In this document: positions 1 through 7,663 of the stretch, one piece after another
How positions within the stretch are numbered: the stretch's first letter is position 1
How the letters are laid out: each line of letters begins with the position of its first letter
Position numbers and translations under genes: made by a program
From: an uncultured Bacillota bacterium
Lineage (GTDB): Bacteria; Bacillota; Clostridia; Oscillospirales; Oscillospiraceae
Reading direction: 5' to 3'
NCBI GenBank assembly: GCA_947650875.1
Contig: CANSXE010000001.1
Coordinates: 1-64,000 of the forward strand
Length of the DNA stretch: 64,000 nt
Notes under the pieces: model-generated
Told to the model about the DNA's origin: nothing
What the model saw: the letters and a program-made list of their open reading frames with translations, nothing else
The model's database searches: none

Positions 1-1697
1 TGGGGATGACCCGGGTGGTGCTGGGCCGGGAGCTGAGCCGGGACCAGATCGCCTACATCTGCCAGAACGCCCCCATCGAGATTGAGGTCTTCGGCCACGG
101 GGCCCTGTGTATGTGCTGGTCGGGGCAGTGCTTTTTCTCCTCGGTGATCGGGGGACGCAGCGGCAACCGGGGGATGTGCGCCCAGCCCTGCCGGCTGAAC
201 TACGGCTGGAACGGCAGGGCGGACGAGTACCCCCTGTCCCTGAAGGACCTGTCCCTGGCCGGACATTTGAAGGCCCTGCAAAACATGGGGGTGGCCTGTC
301 TCAAGCTGGAGGGCCGGATGAAGCGGCCTGAGTATGTGGCCATTGTCACCGGCATCTACGCCCGGGCCCTGCGGGAGGACCGGGAGCCCACCCCCCAGGA
401 GATTGACACATTAAAGCAGGCCTTCTCCCGCCAGGGCTTTACCGACGGCTACTACATGGGGGAGAAGGGCCCCGATATGTTCGGCACCCGCCAGGAGGAG
501 AAGGAGCCCCGGGAGCTCTACGCCCAGGCCCGGTCCACCTATGAGAACGGGGCGGAGAACCGGAAGGAGCCGGTGCGGATGTATGCCCTCATCCAGGCTG
601 GCCAGCCCGCCCAGGCGGCGGCGGAGGACGCCCTGGGCCATGTGGTTCATGTGGAGGGCCCGGTGCCGGAGGAAGCCCGGAACGTCCCCCTCACCCGGGA
701 GAAGGTGGAGGGACAGCTCTCCCGCACCGGGGGCACCCCTTTCCAGTGCGAGAAGGCCACCGCCAGGGTGGAGGAGGGCCTGTCCCTCCCCCTGTCCGCC
801 CTCAACGACCTGCGGCGGCGGGTGCTGGAGGGGCTGGTGGAGGAGCGGCAGAAGCCGCCCCGGCGGCGGAAGGAGCGGTATCAGCCCGGGGTGCGGTATG
901 AGAATCAGAAGGAGGGGCCGGTGTTCACCGTCTCCCTGCGCGCGGCATCCCAGCTCAGCGCCGAGCTGCTGAAATGCAGGCCCGCCCTGCTCTATCTCCC
1001 TGCGGCCGAGGGGGCCGCCCACCCCGACGCGGTCAAGCGCTGCCGGCAGGCGGGGGTGCCGGTGGCGGCGGTTCTGCCCCGCATCTGCACCGACAGGGAG
1101 CTGCCCCAGCTGGAGAAGGAGCTGACCGTCCTCCGGGAGCTGGGCATCGAGGAGGCCCTGGCCGGTACCTGGGGGATGGTCCGCCGGGCCCGGCAGCTGG
1201 GCTTTGCTGTCCGGGGGGACTACGGCCTGGGGGTATATAACAGCCAGACCATGAAGGAGCTGAAACGGCTGGGGCTTGTGGGGGCCACCGTGTCCTTCGA
1301 GATGAAGTTTCCTCAAATTCGGGACATATCCAAGACTCTCCCCACCGAGTTCATCGCCTACGGCCGCCTGCCCCTGATGATTACCGAGAACTGCATCATC
1401 TATAACCACTGCGGGCGGCACACCTGCAATAATGTAAACCTCCTCACCGACCGGAAGGGGGAGCGGTTCCCTGTGGTGAAGGCCTGGGGGTGCCGGAACG
1501 AGATACTCAACTCCAAAAAGCTGTTTCTGGCCGACAAGCAGAAGGACTGGCAGAAGCTGGGCCTGTGGGGGGCGCGGCTGATGTTCACCACCGAAAACGC
1601 TCTGGAGTGCGCCCAGGTGCTGGAGCGATACATGAATCAGGGCAAATACCAGCCCAACGACTTTACCCGGGGACTGTACTACCGGGACGTGGAGTAG
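1..1697 (+). CDS. U32 family peptidase (collagenase-like), 5' end outside window
   Basis: The frame is open to the first base and the first visible residues (GMTRVVLGREL) match the interior of U32 proteins, so roughly the first 110 residues lie outside the window. The U32 signature follows: E-V-F at about residues 27-29, then ALCMCWSGQC and the Cys-rich GNRGMCAQPCR stretch. A long C-terminal extension with HCGRHTCNN near residue 470 is typical of the larger members. Family members are predicted proteases or, in the related TrhP/RlhA branch, tRNA/rRNA hydroxylation factors; the sequence does not separate these roles. The stop is 4 bases before the next start, so it is probably co-transcribed with the LuxE-like gene. 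The family call is sure, the biochemical role is not. Confidence 0.9.
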   Translation, partial: GMTRVVLGRELSRDQIAYICQNAPIEIEVFGHGALCMCWSGQCFFSSVIGGRSGNRGMCAQPCRLNYGWNGRADEYPLSLKDLSLAGHLKALQNMGVACLKLEGRMKRPEYVAIVTGIYARALREDREPTPQEIDTLKQAFSRQGFTDGYYMGEKGPDMFGTRQEEKEPRELYAQARSTYENGAENRKEPVRMYALIQAGQPAQAAAEDALGHVVHVEGPVPEEARNVPLTREKVEGQLSRTGGTPFQCEKATARVEEGLSLPLSALNDLRRRVLEGLVEERQKPPRRRKERYQPGVRYENQKEGPVFTVSLRAASQLSAELLKCRPALLYLPAAEGAAHPDAVKRCRQAGVPVAAVLPRICTDRELPQLEKELTVLRELGIEEALAGTWGMVRRARQLGFAVRGDYGLGVYNSQTMKELKRLGLVGATVSFEMKFPQIRDISKTLPTEFIAYGRLPLMITENCIIYNHCGRHTCNNVNLLTDRKGERFPVVKAWGCRNEILNSKKLFLADKQKDWQKLGLWGARLMFTTENALECAQVLERYMNQGKYQPNDFTRGLYYRDVE

Positions 1698-1701
1698 GCC
1701 T

Positions 1702-2826
1702 ATGCTCAGCCGTCAAAAACTCTTCTGGCTCAGCCGGGTCTACGACCTGCCCGGCTCTGACGCCCGCTTTCTCCGGGCCGTCCGGGACAACTGCGCCTAC
1801 CACATCAGGCACTGCCCGGAGTACCGGACCATCTGCCAGGCGGAGGGCTTTTCCCCCGACTGTCTGCGCACCGTAGACGACCTGGAAAAAATCCCCCTCC
1901 TGCCCACCCTGTTTTTCAAGCGGCACCATGTAAGCTCCATGCCGGGGTGGCGCACCCCCATGAAGGTGACCTCCTCGGGCACCAGCGGCAGCTTCAGCCG
2001 GGTGAGCTTCGACTGGGGCTGTATCTTCGCAGAAATTCCCATGGTCCTCCGGTTGGGCTTTTACCATAAACTGGTCTGCTTTAAACCTGCCCGCTATGTG
2101 ATCCTGGGCTACAGGCCGGGCAGGCAGGACCGGATGGGGGTGGCCCGCACCATGTTCGGCCTGACCCACTTCGCCCCGCCTGTGGGCCGGTTCTACGCAC
2201 TGGAGTGGAAAAACGGGGGCTATGTCCCCAATCTGGACGGGGCAGTAAAAACCCTGGCCCGGTGGGCCCGGGGGAGCCTGCCGGTGCGCATTGTCGCCTT
2301 CCCCTCCTACCTCTGGTTCGGTATGGAGCGGCTGGAGGAGCTGGGGCTGTCAGTACGCCTGCCCAGGGGCTCCAAAATCCTGCTGGCCGGGGGATGGAAA
2401 CAGCACTACGCCCAGGAGGTAGACAAGTCCACCCTCTACGCCCTGGCCAAAAGGGTGCTGGGGGTGGAGGAGGAGAACATCCACGAGTTTTTCGGGGCGG
2501 TGGAGCACCCGATTTTCTTCAACACCTGCAAAAAACACCACTTCCACATCCCCGCCTACGCCCGGGTGATTATCCGGGATGTGCGCACCTTAAAACCCCT
2601 GCCCGTGGGGGAGGTGGGGCTGGTGAATCTCATCACCCCCCTCATTAACGCCACCCCGGTGACCAGCGTGATGACCGATGATCTGGGTTACCTCACCCCC
2701 GGGGAGACCTGCGGCTGCGGATTGAAGTCCCCCTACCTCACCATTCTGGGCCGGGCGGGGCTGAACGACATCACCACCTGCGCCGCCGGCGCGGCGGAGC
2801 TGCTGGGAAAGGGGGAAATGCCATGA
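1702..2826 (+). CDS. LuxE-like acyl-protein synthetase/acyl transferase
   Basis: 374 residues, the size of LuxE. The ANL-type nucleotide loop SSGTSG lies at residues 91-96, preceded by the LuxE-typical LEKIPLLPTLFFK stretch. LuxE proteins activate a fatty acid with ATP and pass the acyl group to a cysteine and then to LuxC for reduction to an aldehyde. The end overlaps the start of the LuxC-like gene by 4 bases (ATGA), indicating translational coupling. No luciferase (luxAB) or thioesterase (luxD) is present, so the physiological product is unlikely to be light. An aldehyde for lipid or small-molecule synthesis is an inference. The family call is firm; the substrate is unknown. Confidence 0.85.
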   Translation: MLSRQKLFWLSRVYDLPGSDARFLRAVRDNCAYHIRHCPEYRTICQAEGFSPDCLRTVDDLEKIPLLPTLFFKRHHVSSMPGWRTPMKVTSSGTSGSFSRVSFDWGCIFAEIPMVLRLGFYHKLVCFKPARYVILGYRPGRQDRMGVARTMFGLTHFAPPVGRFYALEWKNGGYVPNLDGAVKTLARWARGSLPVRIVAFPSYLWFGMERLEELGLSVRLPRGSKILLAGGWKQHYAQEVDKSTLYALAKRVLGVEEENIHEFFGAVEHPIFFNTCKKHHFHIPAYARVIIRDVRTLKPLPVGEVGLVNLITPLINATPVTSVMTDDLGYLTPGETCGCGLKSPYLTILGRAGLNDITTCAAGAAELLGKGEMP

Positions 2827-4121
2827 TTTTCGCCGGCGGAAAAATTCTCCCCGACCCGGAGCTGAACCCCGTCCTGGGGTATCTGGAGGAGGAAATCGCC
2901 CAAACCCTCAGCGGCCCGCCCCTGGAGACGGAGACGGTGCTCAACGCGCTTGACGCCCTGGCCCGGGAGCTGGACAGCGGAGCGCTGGACGGTCTCATTG
3001 CCCAGTACGCCCCGCCCGGGGCCCGGGAGGAGCTGGATCGGGTCCGGCCCCAAATCAACAGAAAAATGCTGGAGAGACGGCTGGAGCTGGAGCTGGGCGG
3101 TCTCGCCGGGCCCCGGCCCTTCGGGAGCTCCCAGGTCCGGCCGTTGGGGGTGCTGCTCCACATCGCGCCGGGGAATATGGCGGGCCTGCCCGCCTTCACC
3201 GCCGTGGAGGGCCTGCTCACCGGCAATATCAACCTGGTGAAGCTGCCCCACGGGGACAAGGGGCTCACCCTTGCGGTGTTCCAGAAGCTGACGGAGCTGG
3301 AACCCCGGCTGGCCCCCTGGCTGTATGCCTTCGACCTGTCCTCCAAATACACCGGGATTATTAAGGCCCTGGCCGCTCTGGCCGACGGAATTGTCACCTG
3401 GGGCGGGGACGGGGCAATCTCCGCCATGCGGAAGCTGGCCCCGCCCGGCTGTAAGCTTATTGAGTGGGGCCACCGGCTCAGCTTTGCCTACCTGTCGGGC
3501 TGGGAAGGCATGGACCTGTTCCCCCTGGCGGAACACATCGTCCGCACCGGCGGGCTGCTGTGCTCCTCCTGTCAGGTGATTTGCCTTGACACCGGCCACC
3601 TGTCCGTGGCGGAGCGGTTCTGCAAGCAGTTTTTGCCGGTTTTGGAAAAAGCTGCCGCGTCCCACTATAAAACCCCCGGCCAGGCGGCTCAGGCCGCCCT
3701 CTACGCCCGGGAGACGGCGCTGGAACAGATTGTGGACCGGGCCAGCTTCGACGACCTGAATTTTCCCGGCCAGTGCTGTTCCCTCACCCTCCGCCGGGAT
3801 ATGGACCTGGAGCTGTCCCACCTCCACGGCAGCGTACTGGTGAAGCGCCTGCCCCGGCAGGAGCTGATTCCCGTCCTGCGCCGGCAGCGGGGCCGGCTCC
3901 AGACGGCGGGGCTGATCTGCCCCGATTCGGAGCGGGAGACCCTCGCCGCCCTGCTGGCCCGGGCAGGGGTGAACCGGATTACCGCCCCGGGACATATGTC
4001 CCATTCCTTCCCCTGCGAAGCCCACGACGGGGAGTACCCCCTGCGGCGGTATGTGCGGGTGGTGGACATGGAAAATCTGCAGGGACGGCCGGAGACCGCC
4101 CCTGAACAAGAAAATTTTTGA
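2823..4121 (+). CDS. LuxC-like acyl-CoA/acyl-enzyme reductase
   Basis: 432 residues, close to the LuxC size of about 480. The fold is aldehyde-dehydrogenase-like. APGNMAGLPAF near residue 118 resembles the nucleotide-binding region, VTWGGDGAI follows near residue 197, and the thiol centre CSSC is at residues 247-250. LuxC reduces an activated acyl group to an aldehyde with NADPH. The start overlaps the LuxE-like stop by 4 bases, so the two subunits are probably made in fixed ratio as an acid-reductase complex. dUTPase follows 12 bases later and may merely share the transcript. No terminator is visible between them. Confidence 0.85.
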   Translation: MIFAGGKILPDPELNPVLGYLEEEIAQTLSGPPLETETVLNALDALARELDSGALDGLIAQYAPPGAREELDRVRPQINRKMLERRLELELGGLAGPRPFGSSQVRPLGVLLHIAPGNMAGLPAFTAVEGLLTGNINLVKLPHGDKGLTLAVFQKLTELEPRLAPWLYAFDLSSKYTGIIKALAALADGIVTWGGDGAISAMRKLAPPGCKLIEWGHRLSFAYLSGWEGMDLFPLAEHIVRTGGLLCSSCQVICLDTGHLSVAERFCKQFLPVLEKAAASHYKTPGQAAQAALYARETALEQIVDRASFDDLNFPGQCCSLTLRRDMDLELSHLHGSVLVKRLPRQELIPVLRRQRGRLQTAGLICPDSERETLAALLARAGVNRITAPGHMSHSFPCEAHDGEYPLRRYVRVVDMENLQGRPETAPEQENF

Positions 4122-4133
4122 GGAGTTTACAAT

Positions 4134-4583
4134 ATGGACTTGAAAATCAAAGCGGTTTCCCCTAAAATCGGTAAGGAAATCCCCCTGCCCTTCTACGCCA
4201 CCCCCGGTTCGGCGGCCATGGACCTCCACGCCTGTGTGGACGGTGCAGTCACCATCCCCGCCGGCGGACGGAAAACCATCCCCACCGGCATCGCCATCGC
4301 CCTGCCCTCGGCGGACTATGTAGCCTTGGTATACGCCCGCAGCGGACTGGGCATCAAGCACGGGGTGGCCCCCGCCAACTGCGTGGGGGTGATCGACAGT
4401 GATTACAGGGGTGAAATATTGGTGGGGCTTCAAAACTCCGGGGAATCGGATTTTACCGTCCAGCCCGGCGACCGCATCGCCCAGCTGATGATTGCCCCGG
4501 TGATTCAGGCCAGCATCCAGATGGTGGACGAGCTGGACGACACCGCCCGGGGCGCGGGGGGCTTTGGGTCCACAGGACAATAG
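4134..4583 (+). CDS. dut: dUTP diphosphatase
   Basis: 149 residues, the normal length of a trimeric dUTPase. The conserved motifs appear in order: PGSAAMDLHA (motif 1), YARSGLG (motif 2), GVIDSDYRGEI (motif 3, with the catalytic Asp), GDRIAQL (motif 4) and the C-terminal RGAGGFGSTG (motif 5), which closes over the partner active site. It hydrolyses dUTP to dUMP and pyrophosphate, keeping uracil out of DNA and feeding thymidylate synthesis. The ATG is preceded by GAGGAG about 9 bases upstream. Confidence 0.96.
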   Translation: MDLKIKAVSPKIGKEIPLPFYATPGSAAMDLHACVDGAVTIPAGGRKTIPTGIAIALPSADYVALVYARSGLGIKHGVAPANCVGVIDSDYRGEILVGLQNSGESDFTVQPGDRIAQLMIAPVIQASIQMVDELDDTARGAGGFGSTGQ

Positions 4584-4597
4584 GGAGGAAGGCTGCA

Positions 4598-5431
4598 ATG
4601 TTCGGATTTTTCAAAAAGAAAGAGGAACCCGCCTCTGACCCCAGGGAGGAATACAAAAAGAGGTTCCCCAAGCTCCAGGTGGAGTATCAGCCTGAGGAAC
4701 TGACCATCCTGGCGGTCACCGGGGCCAACGGCTTTGGAGGGGGCAAGACCCACGGGGAGGAGCTGTGGACCATCTCCATCGGCCTGACCGCCTGGATGGA
4801 GGAGGACAGCCCCGACATCCACCGGGGGGAGTTTGTCCTGTCCACTGTCGGGGATGAACAGCTATTGGAGGTCCTGCGCCGGCGGACCCGGCCCGACTTC
4901 ATCATCAAGTTCCGGGGCCGGGTGTCGGAGGACGGCAAGCGCCTGCTGCTGCTGGACCTGCCTGAGCCGGGATTTGACCCCGACCTGAAGGCCATTCTGG
5001 AGGAGCAGAAGAAGCCCGTCACCTTCTGGGAGGAGGGGCTGGGCACCTTTGCCCTCAACCGTCAGGTGGACTGGTTCGAGACCGAGGTGGACTGGCTGGG
5101 CGGACAAATCTCCCTGGTCTTCGACGCGGAGGAGGACCGGGCGGAGGTCCTGCAAAGGGCCAAGACCCTGCTGGCCGGGGCGGCAGATTGGGACGAGCGT
5201 ATCCGGGCGTATGCCGCCGATGACCTGCTGGCCTCCGCCAACGACTGGGCCGAGGACGAGGAGATTACCCGGGAGCAGTTTATTCAGCGGATGGAGCTGG
5301 AGTCCATCGAGATCCGGGCGGACGGCTCCTTTGAGTTCTGGTTTGCCGACGGCGATATGTTCTACGGCCACTCCATCCACGTCTCCGGCGACATGGAGAA
5401 CGGCCCGGACGACGCCGCAATGGAGGGCTGA
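4598..5431 (+). CDS. DUF2262 domain protein
   Basis: 277 residues. The N-terminus starts MFGFFKKKEE, a short basic and charged lead often seen on cytosolic Firmicute proteins of unknown role. The region from about residue 150 to 260 (WFETEVDWLGG, then LASANDWAEDEEIT, then FEFWFADGDMFYGHSI) matches the DUF2262 pattern, in which a conserved W/F-rich end carries a GHSI-type motif. There is no signal peptide or membrane segment. It lies 14 bases after dut, and the NADAR gene starts 3 bases after its stop, so the last two are almost certainly translated together. Function unknown. Confidence 0.75.
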   Translation: MFGFFKKKEEPASDPREEYKKRFPKLQVEYQPEELTILAVTGANGFGGGKTHGEELWTISIGLTAWMEEDSPDIHRGEFVLSTVGDEQLLEVLRRRTRPDFIIKFRGRVSEDGKRLLLLDLPEPGFDPDLKAILEEQKKPVTFWEEGLGTFALNRQVDWFETEVDWLGGQISLVFDAEEDRAEVLQRAKTLLAGAADWDERIRAYAADDLLASANDWAEDEEITREQFIQRMELESIEIRADGSFEFWFADGDMFYGHSIHVSGDMENGPDDAAMEG

Positions 5432-5434
5432 CCC

Positions 5435-6298
5435 ATGCGGGACAAGTGGATGGCCCCCGAGTGGCTGGCCTGCCCGGAGATTCCCCAGTACTCCATCGGC
5501 TGGCGGATGGGCTACGGCGAGGACTACGGCTGCCGGCTTTGGGCCTGGCTGCAAACCCTCAGCGACAAGGAGCGGGAGGAGTACGACCGCCTGTTTCCCA
5601 TGCCTGTCTTCTGGGACGACGTCTCCGTGATGGAGGACGACGAGGAGGGCGACCCCTCCCTGCTGTACGACGGGGAGGACTACTTCCTGCGCCACTGGCG
5701 GCCCAACGGCGAGCCGGCCTACGACCGGAAATGGCTGGAACGGCAGTATATCGCCGGAAAAAAGCTAAAATGGGTCCACTTCTGGGGCCACACCCCCGAG
5801 CCGGACGGCCGCATCATCGAGACCTGTCTCAGCCAGTGGTGGATGGCGGAGTTTCGGGTGGAGACCCAGCGCTACTGCTGCATGGAGCAGTTTATGATGG
5901 CGGAGAAGGCCCGGCTGTTCGGGGACGAGGAGACGCTGGAAAAGATTATGGAAGCCCGGTCTCAGGGGAAGATCAAGGCCCTGGGCCGAGAGGTGCGGAA
6001 CTTTGACCAGACCGAGTGGGACAAGTGTAAGCACACCATTGTTTTGACGGGGAATTTTCAAAAATTCCTGCAAAATCCCGAATTAAAGGACTTTTTGCTG
6101 CGCACCGGGGATAAAATTCTGGTGGAGGCCAGCCCCCGGGACCGCATCTGGGGCATCGGCATGGGCAAGGCCAACGAAAACGCAGAAAATCCCACCGCGT
6201 GGCGGGGGCGGAACCTGCTGGGCTTCGCCCTGATGGAGGTCCGGGACGAGCTGCGCCGGGTGTGCGCCAACGAGGACAGGATCGACCGAAATCTGTAG
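5435..6298 (+). CDS. NADAR family protein (YbiA-like)
   Basis: 287 residues. The C-terminal two thirds carry the NADAR pattern: FWGH near residue 112, SQWWMAEF near residue 133, CMEQFMMAEKARLFGD near residues 148-163, then GREVRNFDQTEWD and KILVEASPRDRIWGIG. NADAR proteins act on ADP-ribose-type substrates; characterised members remove ADP-ribose from modified nucleobases or cleave riboflavin-pathway intermediates. Residues 1-95 form an extra acidic, Trp-rich leader with WLACPEIPQYSIG, not part of the core. It is tightly coupled to the upstream DUF2262 gene. The family call is strong; the substrate is unassigned. Confidence 0.85.
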   Translation: MRDKWMAPEWLACPEIPQYSIGWRMGYGEDYGCRLWAWLQTLSDKEREEYDRLFPMPVFWDDVSVMEDDEEGDPSLLYDGEDYFLRHWRPNGEPAYDRKWLERQYIAGKKLKWVHFWGHTPEPDGRIIETCLSQWWMAEFRVETQRYCCMEQFMMAEKARLFGDEETLEKIMEARSQGKIKALGREVRNFDQTEWDKCKHTIVLTGNFQKFLQNPELKDFLLRTGDKILVEASPRDRIWGIGMGKANENAENPTAWRGRNLLGFALMEVRDELRRVCANEDRIDRNL

Positions 6299-6317
6299 GG
6301 GCGGACATTGTCCGCCC
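6299..6317. repeat. GGCGGACAATGTCCGCC-type palindrome
   Basis: A near-perfect palindrome, GGGCGGACATTGTCCGCCC, directly after the NADAR stop codon. It has no T-run, so it is not a typical intrinsic terminator on its own. The same core recurs at 9082-9100 and in degraded form near 57301, so it belongs to a dispersed family. Confidence 0.7.
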
Positions 6318-6321
6318 GGGT

Positions 6322-6567
6322 TTACCGGAGGGCTTCCAGCATCAGGCGTGCGCCCAGGAGAAAGCCGGAGCGGTAATACTGATAATTCCGCCAGTCCGCC
6401 TGGTCCCCCTCCAGCTCACATAGATTGTCCACAAATTCAGAGCCGAGGACAGCGGCGATTTTGTCCAGCTGGGCCAGGGACGCTTTGGATAATTCCTGTT
6501 GCTTTTTGTCCGGCTTCGGGGTAATATCGTAGTCGCCGCTGAACAATTCATATAAGACGCTTTCCAT
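6322..6567 (-). CDS. DUF6809-like small protein
   Basis: 81 residues from the ATG at 6567, chosen over upstream in-frame codons because GGAGGG sits 7 bases before it and because the promoter and operators lie just upstream. The protein starts MESVLYELFSGDY and has a helical middle and a C-terminal RSGFLLGARLMLEAL, typical of short proteins of this class often found beside XRE repressors in Firmicutes and their phages and elements. No catalytic motif is visible. It is divergent to the XRE gene and its promoter carries the repeated operators, so it is probably the regulated partner. Function unknown. Confidence 0.7.
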   Translation of the reverse strand: MESVLYELFSGDYDITPKPDKKQQELSKASLAQLDKIAAVLGSEFVDNLCELEGDQADWRNYQYYRSGFLLGARLMLEALR

Positions 6568-6585
6568 TTTACTCCCTCCAGACCC

Positions 6586-6625
6586 CTCAGTAAAGCTGAG
6601 GTCTATTATACTCAGTTTTGCTGAG
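6586..6625. promoter_or_regulatory. Twin CTCAG-N5-CTGAG operators
   Basis: Two inverted repeats with identical half-sites: CTCAGTAAAGCTGAG at 6586-6600 and CTCAGTTTTGCTGAG at 6611-6625, centres 25 bp apart. The second lies inside the 17-bp spacer of the minus-strand promoter and the first overlaps its transcription start region. This is the geometry expected for repression by a dimeric XRE protein, presumably the product of the divergent gene at 6645. Confidence 0.8.
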
Positions 6626-6633
6626 TTTGTCAA
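6605..6633 (-). promoter_or_regulatory. Consensus sigma-A promoter for the DUF6809-like gene
   Basis: Read on the minus strand, TTGACA (6633-6628) and TATAAT (6610-6605) are both perfect and 17 bp apart. The predicted start lies inside the upstream operator repeat. A perfect promoter interleaved with operators suggests tight repression and strong induction. Confidence 0.85.
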
Positions 6634-6644
6634 GAGGTGTTTCT

Positions 6645-6887
6645 ATGTTTTCTAAAGAACTTTTTGGCCAACGCGTTCTGGAACAACGGAAAAAACATGG
6701 AGAGACCCAGAAGGAACTGGCGCAGGTTGTGGGCGTTGGAGATACACAGATCATCGGCATTGAGCATGGACGCAATACAACCACCGCCGAGCGTATCGCC
6801 CTGATCTGCCAGCACTACAAGGTCTCCGCCGACTACCTGCTGGGACTTACCGACGACCCGGAGCCAAAATATAAGGTGGACGGTTGA
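6645..6887 (+). CDS. XRE/Cro-type helix-turn-helix regulator
   Basis: 80 residues from ATG 6645. This start places AGAGGTG about 5 bases upstream and gives the usual short lead MFSKELFGQRVLEQRKKHGE. The HTH covers about residues 10-65: ETQKELAQVVGVGDTQIIGIE is helices 2-3 and RIALICQHYKVSADYLLGL is the classic C-terminal half of the domain. It is the likely ligand of the twin operators between it and the divergent gene, so autoregulation is expected. Confidence 0.85.
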   Translation: MFSKELFGQRVLEQRKKHGETQKELAQVVGVGDTQIIGIEHGRNTTTAERIALICQHYKVSADYLLGLTDDPEPKYKVDG

Positions 6888-6897
6888 GGTCCAGGAA

Positions 6898-7039
6898 AAG
6901 GCCCCCTTGCGAAAGGGGGCTGGCATTCGCGGAGCGAATGACTGGGGGATTCCGTCCTCCGGAGCCTTCCCGAATCAACGGAATCCCCCCGCCACCGGGC
7001 TGCGCCCGGCGGCCCTCCCCCCTTTAACAAGGGGGGCTT
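6898..7039. repeat. 142-bp nested palindromic element (MITE/REP-like)
   Basis: The ends are inverted copies of each other (AAGGCCCCCTTGCGAAAGGG at the left, reverse complement AAGCCCCCCTTGTTAAAGGG at the right), and each end is itself a hairpin. Inside, GGGGGATTCCGT and ACGGAATCCCCC form a second inverted pair, with CATTCGCGGAGCGAATG and CCGGGCTGCGCCCGG as further hairpins. There is no coding frame and no transposase. It lies between the XRE gene and maf. Confidence 0.75.
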
Positions 7040-7063
7040 CAGGTGTAGTAACGAGGTGTTTCT

Positions 7064-7663
7064 ATGAATATCATACTGGCCTCCCAATCTCCCCGGCGGC
7101 GGGAGCTGCTGAAGCGGATAGGGATCGAAAATTTCAAGGTGATCCCAGCCCAGGGGGAGGAGCTGGCCACCCGCACCCTCACCCCCGACCAGCTGGTGGA
7201 GGAGCTGTCTCAGCGCAAGTGCGCCGAGGTGGCCGCCGCCCACCCCAAAGACCTGGTTATCGCCGCCGACACCGTGGTGTCCGTCCACAACCGGGTGCTG
7301 GGCAAGCCCCGCAGCGAGGAGGACGCCGCCCGGATGCTGGCCGCCCTGTCGGGCAAGCTGCACCTGGTTTACACCGGCGTGACGGTGGCGAAGGAGGGGC
7401 GGACTCTGACCCAGCACGAGGTGACCTCGGTCCGCTTCCGCACCCTGACCCAGGCGGACATCATCCGCTACATCGCCACCGGCGAGCCCATGGACAAGGC
7501 CGGGGCCTACGGCATCCAGGGCTACGGCTCGGTGCTGGTGGAGGGCATTTCGGGGGATTACTACAACGTGATGGGGCTGCCGGTGTGCCGGCTGGCCCGG
7601 ATGCTGGCCCGGTTCGGGGTGGACACCCTGGCCCTGGCCGCGGAGAAGGAGCAAAAAGCGTGA
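7064..7663 (+). CDS. maf: Maf family nucleoside triphosphate pyrophosphatase
   Basis: 199 residues. The N-terminal ASQSPRRRELL (residues 6-16) is the Maf substrate loop, AADTVV near residue 66 holds the conserved acidic residue, and GAYGIQGYG near residue 147 completes the pocket. Maf proteins hydrolyse non-canonical or modified NTPs (dTTP/UTP or m5U/pseudo-U types) and have long been associated with septum formation. It heads maf-mreC-mreD-PBP2, the usual elongasome neighbourhood, and its stop overlaps the mreC GTG (GTGA). Confidence 0.94.
   Translation: MNIILASQSPRRRELLKRIGIENFKVIPAQGEELATRTLTPDQLVEELSQRKCAEVAAAHPKDLVIAADTVVSVHNRVLGKPRSEEDAARMLAALSGKLHLVYTGVTVAKEGRTLTQHEVTSVRFRTLTQADIIRYIATGEPMDKAGAYGIQGYGSVLVEGISGDYYNVMGLPVCRLARMLARFGVDTLALAAEKEQKA

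Noticed and set aside
2733-4598. A 621-codon minus-strand frame over LuxE/LuxC/dut
   Set aside because: Antisense to three recognised genes; no family resemblance.
6299-6317. Terminator after the NADAR gene
   Set aside because: It is a perfect palindrome of the dispersed family but lacks a T-run, so I classed it as a repeat.
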